64,000 nucleotides of DNA. It comes from Nocardioides aromaticivorans (GTDB lineage: Bacteria; Actinomycetota; Actinomycetes; Propionibacteriales; Nocardioidaceae). Of the stretch, positions 56,521 to 64,000 are shown piece by piece. The translations under genes were made by a program, and so were the position numbers. The stretch is taken from contig NZ_JACBZM010000001.1 in assembly GCF_013408525.1 (NCBI RefSeq), forward strand, positions 2,666,001 to 2,730,000. The letters are read 5' to 3'. Numbering within the stretch: the first letter of the stretch is position 1; each line of letters begins with the position of its first letter. A model generated the notes under the pieces. The model worked only from the letters and a program-made list of their open reading frames with translations. It was not told where the DNA came from and made no database searches.

Positions 56521-58218
56521 ATGCCACAGGACCAGCAGCGCCTGCCCGGGCGCCTCACCGCGCCGAGCCCGGGGTGGACGACCCGCGCCGACGTCGTCAT
56601 CGTCGGCTCCGGCATCGCCGGGCTGACCGCTGCACTGCGTCTGCGCAAGGAGGTCGGCAAGGTCCTGGTCGTCACGAAGGACGTGCTGGCCGCCGGCTCG
56701 ACCCAGTGGGCGCAGGGCGGCATCGCCGCCGCGCTCGGTGACGGCGACACACCGGAGGAGCACGAGCTCGACACCCTCGTCGCGGGCGCCGGCGCCTGCG
56801 ACCTCGACTCCGTGCGGATCCTGGTCAACGAGGGCCCCGAGGCGGTCCGCGAGCTGATCGCCCTCGGCACCAACTTCGACCACACGGCCGACGGCGAGCT
56901 GTCGCTGACCCGGGAGGGCGGGCACCACCGCGACCGGATCGCGCACGCCGGCGGCGATGCCACGGGTGCCGAGATCCAGCGGGCCCTCATCGCCGCCGTC
57001 CAGGCCGCCCCCGACATCGAGGTCATCCAGCACGCGCTGGCCGTCGACCTCCTGCTCGGCGAGGACTCCTCGGGCGCGACCGGTGTCGCGGGGCTGACCC
57101 TGCACGTCATCGGCGAGGGCGAGCGCGACGGCGTCGGCGCCGTCCTGTGCCGGGCCGTGGTGCTGGCCAGCGGCGGCTTCGGGCAGGTCTTCTCGCAGAC
57201 CACCAACCCGGCGGTCTCGACGGGCGACGGCATGGCGCTCGCGCTGCGGGCCGGTGCGACCGTGCGCGACCTGGAGTTCGTGCAGTTCCACCCGACCGTG
57301 ATGTACCTCGGCCCCGACTCGCGTGGCCAGCAGCCGCTGATCTCGGAGGCGGTCCGCGGCGAGGGCGCCTTCCTCGTCGACGACGACGGCAACCGGTTCA
57401 TGCAGGGCGTCCACGAGCTCGCCGACCTCGCCCCGCGCGACGTCGTCGCCAAGGCGATCATGAAGCGGATGCTCGACACCGGCCGCCCGCACATGTGGCT
57501 CGACGCCCGCCACCTCGGCGCCGAGTTCTGGGAGCGCCGCTTCCCGACGATCCTCGCCACCGCCCGCTCGCACGGCGTCGACCCGGTGGTCGACCTGATC
57601 CCCGTCGCGCCGGCGTGCCACTACGTGTCGGGCGGCGTCCACACGGACCTGGACGGGCGCAGCGACCTGCCGGGTCTCTACGCCAGCGGCGAGGTCGCCT
57701 GCTCCGGCGTCCACGGCGCCAACCGCCTCGCGTCGAACTCCCTGCTCGACGGGCTGGTGTTCTCCCGCCGCATCGCGAAGGTGCTGCCCGGTGAGCTCGG
57801 GGAGTGGCGCGAGCCGTCGGCCGACGAGCGCGCGCCGGGCCTGATCGCCGGTGCTGCCCGCAAGGAGCTGCAGGAGACGATGACGTCGCGTGCCGGCGTG
57901 CTCCGCTCCGCGGCCGGGCTCACCGCGGGCGCGGACGTGCTGGCCGGGCTCGCGGGCCGGGCCGCCACCGCCGTCGACCAGGAGTCGTGGGAGACCAGCA
58001 ACCTGCTCACCATCGCGACCGCCCTCACCATGACCGCCCGGCTCCGCCAGGAGACCCGCGGCTCGCACTGGCGTGAGGACTTCGCCGAGCGCGACGACGA
58101 CCTGTACGCGGGCCACTTCGACGTCCGGATGGCCGACGGCGCCGTCGCCGCGGAGTTCGTGCCGTCGCCGCAGACCGATCCATCCGTCGGCCCCGTCGCC
58201 GGGGTGGTGGCGCCGTGA
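56521..58218 (+). CDS. nadB: L-aspartate oxidase
   Basis: A 565-residue FAD enzyme that oxidises aspartate to iminoaspartate in NAD synthesis. The dinucleotide motif is DVVIVGSGIAGLTAALRL; STQWAQGGIAAALGDGDT and the substrate region QFHPTVMYL and VACSGVHGANRLASNSLLDGLVF are family hallmarks. A C-terminal helical domain completes it. It overlaps nadC by 4 bp. The quinolinate synthase partner nadA is not in the window. Confidence 0.95.
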   Translation: MPQDQQRLPGRLTAPSPGWTTRADVVIVGSGIAGLTAALRLRKEVGKVLVVTKDVLAAGSTQWAQGGIAAALGDGDTPEEHELDTLVAGAGACDLDSVRILVNEGPEAVRELIALGTNFDHTADGELSLTREGGHHRDRIAHAGGDATGAEIQRALIAAVQAAPDIEVIQHALAVDLLLGEDSSGATGVAGLTLHVIGEGERDGVGAVLCRAVVLASGGFGQVFSQTTNPAVSTGDGMALALRAGATVRDLEFVQFHPTVMYLGPDSRGQQPLISEAVRGEGAFLVDDDGNRFMQGVHELADLAPRDVVAKAIMKRMLDTGRPHMWLDARHLGAEFWERRFPTILATARSHGVDPVVDLIPVAPACHYVSGGVHTDLDGRSDLPGLYASGEVACSGVHGANRLASNSLLDGLVFSRRIAKVLPGELGEWREPSADERAPGLIAGAARKELQETMTSRAGVLRSAAGLTAGADVLAGLAGRAATAVDQESWETSNLLTIATALTMTARLRQETRGSHWREDFAERDDDLYAGHFDVRMADGAVAAEFVPSPQTDPSVGPVAGVVAP

Positions 58219-59135
58219 TCGCCCGGACGCCGTACGACGCCCTGCCGGCCGCGCTCGTCGAGGAGATCGCCGCCGCGGGGCTGGACCCGCGGGCCGTCTA
58301 CGACCACGTCGTGCTCGCCTTCGAGGAGGACCTGCCCGGTGGCGCCGACGACGTGACCAGCGCGGCGATGCCCGACATGGGCGAGGCGGTCGCCGACTTC
58401 GCCGCCCGCGAGCCCGGTGTGGTCGCGGGCCTCGCGATCGCCGAGCTCGCCTTCGCCTACGCGCTCGGCGACACCGTCAAGGTCACCGGCCGGGTGCCGG
58501 ACGGCACCCACGTGGAGCCCGGCGACGTCGTGCTGACGGTCTCCGGTCCCGTGCAGGGCGTGCTGACCGCCGAGCGGACCGCCCTCAACTTCGCCTCGCA
58601 CCTGTCCGGCGTCGCGACCGCGACCGCGCAGTGGGTCGAGGCGCTCGCCGGCACCCGCGCCCGCGTCCTCGACACCCGTAAGACACTCCCCGGCTGGCGC
58701 GCGCTGCAGAAGTACGCCGTGCGCTGCGGCGGTGGCGTCAACCACCGCTTCAGCCTCGTCGACCGGGCCATGGTGAAGGACAACCACGCGGTCGCCGCCG
58801 GTGGCGTGGTGGCGGCGTACGAGGCGGTCGTCGCGGCCAACCCGGGCCTGCGGGTCGAGGTCGAGGTGATGGACCTCGACGAGCTGCGCGCCGTGCTGGC
58901 CGCCGGCTGCACCGAGGTCCTGCTCGACAACATGTCGACCACCGACATGGCCGAGGCAGTGCGGATCAACGCCGCCGCCGGCGGGCACGCCACCCTCGAG
59001 GCGTCCGGCGGGTTGACCCTCGAGCGGGCCCGCGAGGTGGCGGAGACGGGGGTCGACTTCATCTCCGTCGGCGCGCTCACGCACTCGGTCAACGTGTTCG
59101 ACCTCGGGCTGGACTTCCGGACCACCGGAGGCTGA
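58215..59135 (+). CDS. nadC: Nicotinate-nucleotide pyrophosphorylase (quinolinate PRTase)
   Basis: A 306-residue type II phosphoribosyltransferase making nicotinate mononucleotide from quinolinate. Typical segments are VLDTRKTLPGWRALQKYAV, GGGVNHRFSLVDRAMVKDNH, VEVEVMDLDEL, LLDNMS and LEASGGLTLE. The GTG start at 58215 overlaps nadB. Confidence 0.96.
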   Translation: MIARTPYDALPAALVEEIAAAGLDPRAVYDHVVLAFEEDLPGGADDVTSAAMPDMGEAVADFAAREPGVVAGLAIAELAFAYALGDTVKVTGRVPDGTHVEPGDVVLTVSGPVQGVLTAERTALNFASHLSGVATATAQWVEALAGTRARVLDTRKTLPGWRALQKYAVRCGGGVNHRFSLVDRAMVKDNHAVAAGGVVAAYEAVVAANPGLRVEVEVMDLDELRAVLAAGCTEVLLDNMSTTDMAEAVRINAAAGGHATLEASGGLTLERAREVAETGVDFISVGALTHSVNVFDLGLDFRTTGG

Positions 59136-59138
59136 GCC

Positions 59139-59912
59139 ATGAGCCTGCTCGCCGCCGACATCGGCAACGCCCACACCGTCCTCGGGCTGCTCGAGGACGG
59201 TGAGGTCGTCGCCGACTGGCGGGTCTCCACCAACGAGCACCGCACCGCCGACGAGTGGGGCGTGCTGCTGCGCGGCCTGCTCGGCCGCGAGGAGGACACC
59301 GTCAGCGGTGTCGCCGTCTGCTCGACCGTGCCCTCGGTGCTCAATGCGTGGCGCGAGATGCTGGCCGCGCACTTCGGCGACGTCCCGCGGGTGATCGTCG
59401 AGCCGGGCATCCGCACCGGCGTCCCGATCGTCGTCGACAACCCGCGCGAGGTCGGCAGCGACCGGATCATCAACGCGCTCGCCGCCGCGTCGGACTACTC
59501 CGGCCCCGCCATCGTCGTCGACTTCGGCGGCACCGCCACCACCTTCGACGTGGTCGACGCGGCCGGACGGTACGTCGGTGGCGCGATCACCCCCGGCATC
59601 GAGATCTCCCTCGACGCGCTCAGCCGCGGCGGCGCCCAGCTGCGCATGGTCGAGCTGGTCCGCCCGCGCGGCGTCATCGGCAAGAACACCGTCGAGGCCC
59701 TGCAGTCGGGCATGGTCTTCGGCGTCGCCAGCCAGGTCGAGGGCATGGTCGAGCGCCTCGTCGCCGCCCTCGGCGCCCCGGTCGAGGACGTCGCCGTGAT
59801 CGCCACCGGCTACCTCGCGCCGCTCGTGATCGACGAGTGCCGCTGCTTCACCGACCACGCGCCGTGGCTGACCCTGCGGGGGCTCGGTCTGGTCTACGCC
59901 CGCAACACCTGA
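59139..59912 (+). CDS. coaX: Type III pantothenate kinase
   Basis: A 257-residue CoaX-type kinase (ASKHA fold) that phosphorylates pantothenate as the first step to CoA. Landmarks are LLAADIGNAHTVLGL (phosphate-1), VGSDRIINALAA, IVVDFGGTATTFDVV, GGAITPGIEISLDAL and VIATGYLAPLV (adenosine loop). With panC and panD it closes the CoA-precursor part of the operon. Mycobacterial coaX (Rv3600c) has the same neighbours. Asn in place of Gly in IGNAH versus the usual IGNTN is a small variation. Confidence 0.93.
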   Translation: MSLLAADIGNAHTVLGLLEDGEVVADWRVSTNEHRTADEWGVLLRGLLGREEDTVSGVAVCSTVPSVLNAWREMLAAHFGDVPRVIVEPGIRTGVPIVVDNPREVGSDRIINALAAASDYSGPAIVVDFGGTATTFDVVDAAGRYVGGAITPGIEISLDALSRGGAQLRMVELVRPRGVIGKNTVEALQSGMVFGVASQVEGMVERLVAALGAPVEDVAVIATGYLAPLVIDECRCFTDHAPWLTLRGLGLVYARNT

Positions 59913-59953
59913 CGTCACCCGTCGGCGCCGCGACGCGGCTGCCCCGACGTCAG
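59909..59953. terminator. Bidirectional terminator between coaX and the acyltransferase gene
   Basis: Outer arms CTGACGTC (59909-59916) and GACGTCAG (59946-59953), with an inner CGTCG/CGACG stem. The arms contain both stop codons of the convergent genes. Confidence 0.65.
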
Positions 59954-62052
59954 CTGGGCCGCGACCGGCCCGCGGCCAGGGCGTCGAGCACGGCCGGCTC
60001 GAGGTACGGCGCCAGCGTGTGCGCGTACGTCGCCGTGATGTGGTGCCCGTCGAAGTAGGTGATCACGTTGCCGTTGACGGCCCGGCACTCGGTGCGGCCG
60101 CAGAACCGGTCGGTGAGGTCGACCAGGCGCAGCAGCGGGTCGTGGGCCGCCGCCACGACGTCGACCACCGGGTCCTCGGGCAGCCAGGTCCGGCGGGGTC
60201 CGGCGCAGGCGTCGTAGTCGTCGCGCTCCGAGGCGACGCAGTCGGGGATGCTGCGCCCCGGGGCCGGGGTGTCGCGGATGGCGAGCACCGGGATCCCGGC
60301 GTCGGCGATCCCGCCGAGCACCCGGGCGTAGCCCTCGCGGTAGGCCTCCGCGGTCCCCGCGTCGTCGAGACCGACGGCCTGCGCCTGCATCCGGTTGGAG
60401 ACGACCACGAGGTCCGGCTTGGTCTCCACCAGCTCGGCGGCCGTCCGTCGTACCCAGTCGGCGCAGGTCCCGACGGCCTCCGGCTCGTCGAAGTCCTGCT
60501 CGATGTCGGCGCTCGCGCAGCGGGAGGCGAGCCGGGTCTCGATCCGCCAGCCGTGGTCCTGGGCGAGCGCCTGCAGCGCGGGCAGCCACTGGCCGGCGTG
60601 GGAGTTGCCGAAGAGGGCGACCGTCACCGTGCCGTCCGCGTCGCCGAAGGTGCACGGGACGTCGGCGAAGTCGGGCTCCGCGCTCCAGCAGCTGCGCGGA
60701 CCGACGTCGCCGTAGGCCTCGGCCTTGTCGTCGGCCGCGACCGCGGCGGCGGGCACCAGGTCGTCGTACGACGCCTCGGGGCAGCGGCGCCCGACCGCGG
60801 CCGCGCCGAAGCACGGCCCGCCGTCCTGGAGGGCGGCCGCGAGCTGCCGGGCGGCCTCGTCGGAGCGGCGCTGCACCTCGACCAGCTGGACGGAGGCGAG
60901 CGCGACCACCACGCCCATCGCGAGCGCGCCGACGGCGTAGGTCCGCCGGACCTGCAGCGAGAGCCGCGGCGCCCGGAAGGGCCGCTCGACGAGGCGCTCG
61001 GTGCCGGCGGCGAGCAGCAGGGTCGCGACCAGGACGGCCGCGCCGGTGCGGGGACCGATCTCGTGACCGGTCACGGCGACGGTGATGACCACGAGCGGCC
61101 AGTGCCACAGGTAGACCGAGTAGGACACGTCGCCGAGCCACTGCACCGGCCGCAGCGCCATGAGGCGGCCGGGCCCCAGACGGCTCTCGCGGGGGGCGCC
61201 GCAGGCGATGAGCAGCACCGCGCCGAGCACGGGGAGCGCGGCGTGGTGGCCGGGGAAGGGCGTGGCGGCCGAGTACGTCGCCGCCGCGAGCCCGATGAGG
61301 GCGAGGCCGGTCCACGCGCCCAGTGCGGGCAGGGCGCCGGGGGAGCGCTCGGCGGCCCGCTTGCCGCGCTGGTGCCGGTCGGTCAGCCAGGCCGCGACGA
61401 GTCCACCGGCGGCGAGCTCCCACACCCGCGCGGGCGTCACGAAGTACGCCGCGGCCGGGTTGACCCGGGTCAGGTGCACCGACCAGGCGAAGGACGCCGC
61501 GGTGACCACCGCGAAGGCGGCCACGAGCGCGGTGCGGGTGCTGACCCCGCGCCGGCGCGCGAGCAGCACGACGCCGGCCACGAGCAGTGGCCACAGGAAG
61601 TAGAACTGCTCCTCGACCGAGAGCGACCAGAAGTGCTGCACCGCGGTCGGGGCGTCGTCGGAGGCGAGGTAGTCGACGGCCCGCCCGGCCAGCGCCCAGT
61701 TCACGACGTAGAGCGCGGCGGCGCGGGCGTCGGAGGCGGTCGCGGCCCACATCGTCTCCGGGGCCAGCAGGCGGGTCGCGACCAGGCTGGCGACCAGCAC
61801 GAGCAGCGAGGCCGGCAGCAGGCGGCGGATCCGGCGCCCCCAGAAGGCGCCGAGGTCCCGGGCGCTGCGCGGCGGCCGGGCCACCAGGTGGGCGGTGATC
61901 AGGAAGCCGGAGATCACGAAGAAGACGTCGACGCCGACGAACCCGCCCGGCACCGCCGCGGCGTGCAGGTGGTAGACGACCACGAGCGCGACGGCGAGAG
62001 CGCGCAGGCCCTGGATGTCGGTGCGCAGCACCGTCCCCTCCCGCGCACTCAT
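59950..62052 (-). CDS. OafA/YrhL-type acyltransferase with C-terminal SGNH domain
   Basis: A 700-residue membrane acyltransferase. Residues ~1-400 are the acyltransferase-3 domain with about ten helices, starting TDIQGLRALAVALVVVYHL and including VGVDVFFVISGFLIT, QHFWSLSVEEQFYFLWPLLV. Residues ~440-700 are an extracytoplasmic SGNH hydrolase-like domain with VALFGNSHAGQW (Ser block) and YFDGHHITATYAHTLAPYL (Asp-x-x-His block). Such fused proteins acetylate surface glycans or peptidoglycan. It stands between coaX and lsr2 where mycobacteria have lysS, so it is probably an insertion or replacement; it may modify the island glycan. Confidence 0.88.
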   Translation of the reverse strand: MSAREGTVLRTDIQGLRALAVALVVVYHLHAAAVPGGFVGVDVFFVISGFLITAHLVARPPRSARDLGAFWGRRIRRLLPASLLVLVASLVATRLLAPETMWAATASDARAAALYVVNWALAGRAVDYLASDDAPTAVQHFWSLSVEEQFYFLWPLLVAGVVLLARRRGVSTRTALVAAFAVVTAASFAWSVHLTRVNPAAAYFVTPARVWELAAGGLVAAWLTDRHQRGKRAAERSPGALPALGAWTGLALIGLAAATYSAATPFPGHHAALPVLGAVLLIACGAPRESRLGPGRLMALRPVQWLGDVSYSVYLWHWPLVVITVAVTGHEIGPRTGAAVLVATLLLAAGTERLVERPFRAPRLSLQVRRTYAVGALAMGVVVALASVQLVEVQRRSDEAARQLAAALQDGGPCFGAAAVGRRCPEASYDDLVPAAAVAADDKAEAYGDVGPRSCWSAEPDFADVPCTFGDADGTVTVALFGNSHAGQWLPALQALAQDHGWRIETRLASRCASADIEQDFDEPEAVGTCADWVRRTAAELVETKPDLVVVSNRMQAQAVGLDDAGTAEAYREGYARVLGGIADAGIPVLAIRDTPAPGRSIPDCVASERDDYDACAGPRRTWLPEDPVVDVVAAAHDPLLRLVDLTDRFCGRTECRAVNGNVITYFDGHHITATYAHTLAPYLEPAVLDALAAGRSRPS

Positions 62053-62140
62053 GACCCTGCCAGCCTGACACGGAATCGGCGCCGGGCGTTAGTCGGAAAT
62101 ACCTTTCGCTGTTCGAGGTGGCGCGCTTGCCCCATTCCCG

Positions 62141-62208
62141 AATTTCGTTAATATCCGATTATCCAAATATCCGAATCGTCGGATATCGCGAATATCGAGG
62201 AGAAAATC
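62141..62208 (+). promoter_or_regulatory. AT-rich lsr2 leader with repeated ATATCCGA words
   Basis: By hand count 43 of 68 bases are A or T. It contains direct copies of ATATCCGA (62151, 62167) and a perfect dyad ATATCCGA-ATCG-TCGGATAT (62167-62186), then the ribosome-binding site GAGGAG. Lsr2 binds AT-rich DNA, so autoregulation is likely. Confidence 0.7.
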
Positions 62209-62550
62209 ATGGCCCAGCGCGTCAACATCGTCCTGGTGGACGACATCGACGGCAGCGATGCGACGCAGACCGTGGCCTTCGGCCTCGACGGCGCCAGCTA
62301 CGAGATCGACCTGAACGACGACAACGCCGCCGCCCTGCGCGACGCCCTGGCGCCCTACGTCGGGCACGGCCGCAAGGTGGGTCGCGGCGGCGGTGGCGCG
62401 AAGCGCGGCGGCGGCCGGGCTGCTGCCTCCTCGGGAGCCGGCGCCTCGGCGAAGGAGATCCGCGAGTGGGCCCGCGACAACGGCCACGCGGTGCCCGAGC
62501 GCGGCCGCATCCCCGCCGACGTGCGCGAGGCGTACGACGCCGCCCACTGA
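62209..62550 (+). CDS. lsr2: Nucleoid-associated protein Lsr2
   Basis: A 113-residue H-NS-like xenogeneic silencer of actinobacteria. The N-terminal dimerisation domain is MAQRVNIVLVDDIDGSDATQ...SYEIDLNDDNAAALRDAL; a Gly/Lys-rich linker (KVGRGGGGAKRGGGRAAA) follows; the C-terminal DNA-binding domain has IREWARDNGHAVPERGRIPADVREAY with the AT-hook-like R-G-R. The gene precedes clpC, as Rv3597c does in M. tuberculosis. Confidence 0.96.
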   Translation: MAQRVNIVLVDDIDGSDATQTVAFGLDGASYEIDLNDDNAAALRDALAPYVGHGRKVGRGGGGAKRGGGRAAASSGAGASAKEIREWARDNGHAVPERGRIPADVREAYDAAH

Positions 62551-62569
62551 GACCCTCCCGTGCCGACCT

Positions 62570-62606
62570 GATCCGGGCTGTTCGCTGACAGCGGACGGCC
62601 CGGATC
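62570..62606. promoter_or_regulatory. Near-perfect hairpin behind lsr2 containing a ClgR-like site
   Basis: Outer arms GATCCGGGC (62570-62578) and GCCCGGATC (62598-62606) continue into GTTCGCT/AGCGGAC around a GAC loop. It can be the lsr2 terminator. Inside it, CGCTGACAGCG (62583-62593) fits the core CGCYNANRGCG that I recall for the regulator ClgR of Corynebacterium, located upstream of clpC. Confidence 0.5.
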
Positions 62607-62615
62607 CGTTTCGGC

Positions 62616-62641
62616 GGAACGCGTAGGGTGTGAGCGGGGTT
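62616..62641 (+). promoter_or_regulatory. SigR/SigH-type promoter candidate of clpC
   Basis: GGAAC (62616-62620), 18 bases, GTT (62639-62641) matches the GGAAY-N18-GTT pattern of oxidative-stress ECF sigma factors. It lies about 40 bp before the ATG. TAGGGT (62624-62629) could act as an overlapping housekeeping -10. Confidence 0.5.
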
Positions 62642-62680
62642 GTATCCCGTGAACACCCCAGGACGTGTGAGGAGCGTGCA

Positions 62681-64000
62681 ATGTTCGAGCGGTTCACTGA
62701 CCGAGCCCGCCGGGTGGTCGTGCTGGCCCAGGAAGAGGCCCGCATGCTCTCCCACAACTACATCGGGACCGAGCACATCCTGCTCGGCCTCATCCACGAG
62801 GGCGAGGGCGTCGCCGCGAAGGCGCTGGAGTCGCTCGACATCTCCCTCGAGGCCGTGCGCGCGCAGGTCGAGGAGATCATCGGCCAGGGCCAGCAGGCGC
62901 CGTCCGGCCACATCCCCTTCACCCCGCGCGCCAAGAAGGTCCTCGAGCTGTCCCTGCGCGAGGCGCTGCAGCTCGGCCACTCCTACATCGGCACCGAGCA
63001 CATCCTGCTCGGCCTGATCCGCGAGGGCGAGGGCGTCGCCGCCCAGGTGCTGCAGAAGCTCGGCGCCGACCTCAACCGCGTCCGCCAGCAGGTCATCCAG
63101 CTGCTCTCCGGCTTCCAGGGCAAGGAGACCGGCGCCGCCGCGTCGACCTCGGGCTCCACGAGCGGTGGCGACGCCCCGTCGTCGTCGCTGGTGCTCGACC
63201 AGTTCGGCCGCAACCTGACCCAGGACGCCCGCGAGGGCAAGCTCGACCCGATCATCGGCCGTGCCGCGCAGATCGAGCGGGTCATGCAGGTGCTCTCGCG
63301 CCGCACCAAGAACAACCCCGTGCTCATCGGTGAGCCCGGCGTCGGCAAGACCTCGATCGTCGAGGGCCTGGCCCAGGACATCGTCAAGGGCAACGTGCCC
63401 GAGACGCTCAAGGACAAGCAGATCTACACCCTCGACCTGGGTGCGCTGGTCGCCGGCTCCCGCTACCGCGGTGACTTCGAGGAGCGCCTCAAGAAGGTGC
63501 TCAAGGAGATCCGCACCCGCGGCGACATCGTGCTGTTCATCGACGAGATCCACACCCTCGTCGGTGCCGGTGCGGCCGAGGGCGCCATCGACGCCGCCAG
63601 CATCCTCAAGCCGATGCTGGCCCGCGGCGAGCTGCAGACCATCGGCGCGACCACCCTCGACGAGTACCGCAAGTACCTCGAGAAGGACGCCGCGCTCGAG
63701 CGCCGCTTCCAGCCGATCCAGGTGCCCGAGCCCTCGATCGCCGACACGATCGAGATGCTCAAGGGCATCCGCGACCGCTACGAGGCGCACCACCGGGTGA
63801 CCATCACCGACGAGGCGCTGGTCTCCGCGGCCACCCTCGCCGACCGCTACATCTCCGACCGCTTCCTGCCGGACAAGGCCATCGACCTGATCGACGAGGC
63901 CGGCTCGCGCCTGCGGATCCGCCGGATGACGGCGCCCGCCGACCTGCGCGAGTACGACGACAAGATCGGCGAGGTCCGCCAGCGCAAGGAGGCGGCCATC
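62681..64000 (+). CDS. clpC: ATP-dependent Clp protease ATP-binding subunit ClpC (partial)
   Basis: The first 440 codons are present; the gene runs off the window. Two Clp_N repeats lie at residues ~5-145, each with the segment [12 protein letters not shown] followed by the EGEGVAA motif. AAA domain 1 starts near residue 185 with Walker [11 protein letters not shown], Walker [17 protein letters not shown], and the sensor region [23 protein letters not shown]. The window ends just inside the middle (UVR-like) domain ([15 protein letters not shown]). It unfolds substrates for ClpP. The ribosome-binding site GTGAGGAG precedes the ATG at 62681. Regulation by ClgR and a stress sigma factor is suggested by upstream motifs. 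Confidence 0.97.
   Translation, partial: MFERFTDRARRVVVLAQEEARMLSHNYIGTEHILLGLIHEGEGVAAKALESLDISLEAVRAQVEEIIGQGQQAPSGHIPFTPRAKKVLELSLREALQLGHSYIGTEHILLGLIREGEGVAAQVLQKLGADLNRVRQQVIQLLSGFQGKETGAAASTSGSTSGGDAPSSSLVLDQFGRNLTQDAREGKLDPIIGRAAQIERVMQVLSRRTKNNPVLIGEPGVGKTSIVEGLAQDIVKGNVPETLKDKQIYTLDLGALVAGSRYRGDFEERLKKVLKEIRTRGDIVLFIDEIHTLVGAGAAEGAIDAASILKPMLARGELQTIGATTLDEYRKYLEKDAALERRFQPIQVPEPSIADTIEMLKGIRDRYEAHHRVTITDEALVSAATLADRYISDRFLPDKAIDLIDEAGSRLRIRRMTAPADLREYDDKIGEVRQRKEAAI

Noticed and set aside
1..64000. tRNA, rRNA, integrase, transposase or prophage genes
   Set aside because: I looked for their characteristic motifs by eye on both strands and found none; small tRNA genes could be missed without a computed search.

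Overview
The window is about 64 kb of very GC-rich DNA with tightly packed, often 1-8 bp overlapping genes, frequent GTG starts and many leaderless promoters. Gene content and order point to a high-GC actinobacterium, most likely of the Nocardioidaceae (Nocardioides-like). This is inferred from recognisable gene families and from blocks that follow the Mycobacterium tuberculosis order; no database search was possible. I see no rRNA, tRNA, CRISPR, IS element or prophage gene.

Region 1 (1-8.8 kb): the start of a sensor kinase gene, small unknown genes, then a conserved block: DUF4177, RidA, NUDIX, metallo-beta-lactamase (MBL) hydrolase, an XRE/MmyB-like regulator, a Crp-family regulator, nth (endonuclease III), a TlpA-like lipoprotein, a NUDIX CoA-pyrophosphatase and a MarP-like membrane serine protease. 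This matches the M. tuberculosis Rv3678c-Rv3671c neighbourhood as I remember it.

Region 2 (8.8-27.7 kb): accessory metabolism. It holds acyl-CoA dehydrogenases, an enoyl-CoA hydratase, and a catabolic cluster (MpaB/DUF2236, Old Yellow Enzyme, DapB-like dehydrogenase, SDR, MBL hydrolase) with two KstR-type operator sequences. It also holds a TPP-riboswitch-controlled thiamine transporter (ThiBPQ type), a PAP2 phosphatase, a NlpC/P60 hydrolase, a methyltransferase, a TetR and a WYL regulator. Two copies of a modular palindromic element (13.7 and 21.7 kb) lie here.

Region 3 (27.7-38.8 kb): housekeeping block ppa, dacB, DUF2342 metalloprotease, tilS, hpt, ftsH, folE, folP, folB, folK, DUF3180.

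Region 4 (38.8-54.1 kb): a surface-glycan island. It encodes a complete candidate pseudaminic-acid route: PseB, PseC, PseH, PseG, PseI and a cytidylyltransferase fused to an aldo-keto reductase. With it are a sulfotransferase-like protein, a protein with GT29 sialyltransferase motifs, a capsule-type glycosyltransferase, and an ACP / AMP-ligase / ketoreductase / phosphopantetheinyl-transferase set that could make acyl groups for the sugar. The island sits inside a block that is contiguous in other actinobacteria.

Region 5 (54.2-64 kb): housekeeping resumes with DUF2520, panC, panD, nadB, nadC, coaX, then an OafA-type acyltransferase (where mycobacteria have lysS), lsr2 with an AT-rich leader, and clpC, which runs off the end. 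Several intergenic gaps hold long inverted repeats; no gene-free gap exceeds 300 bp.
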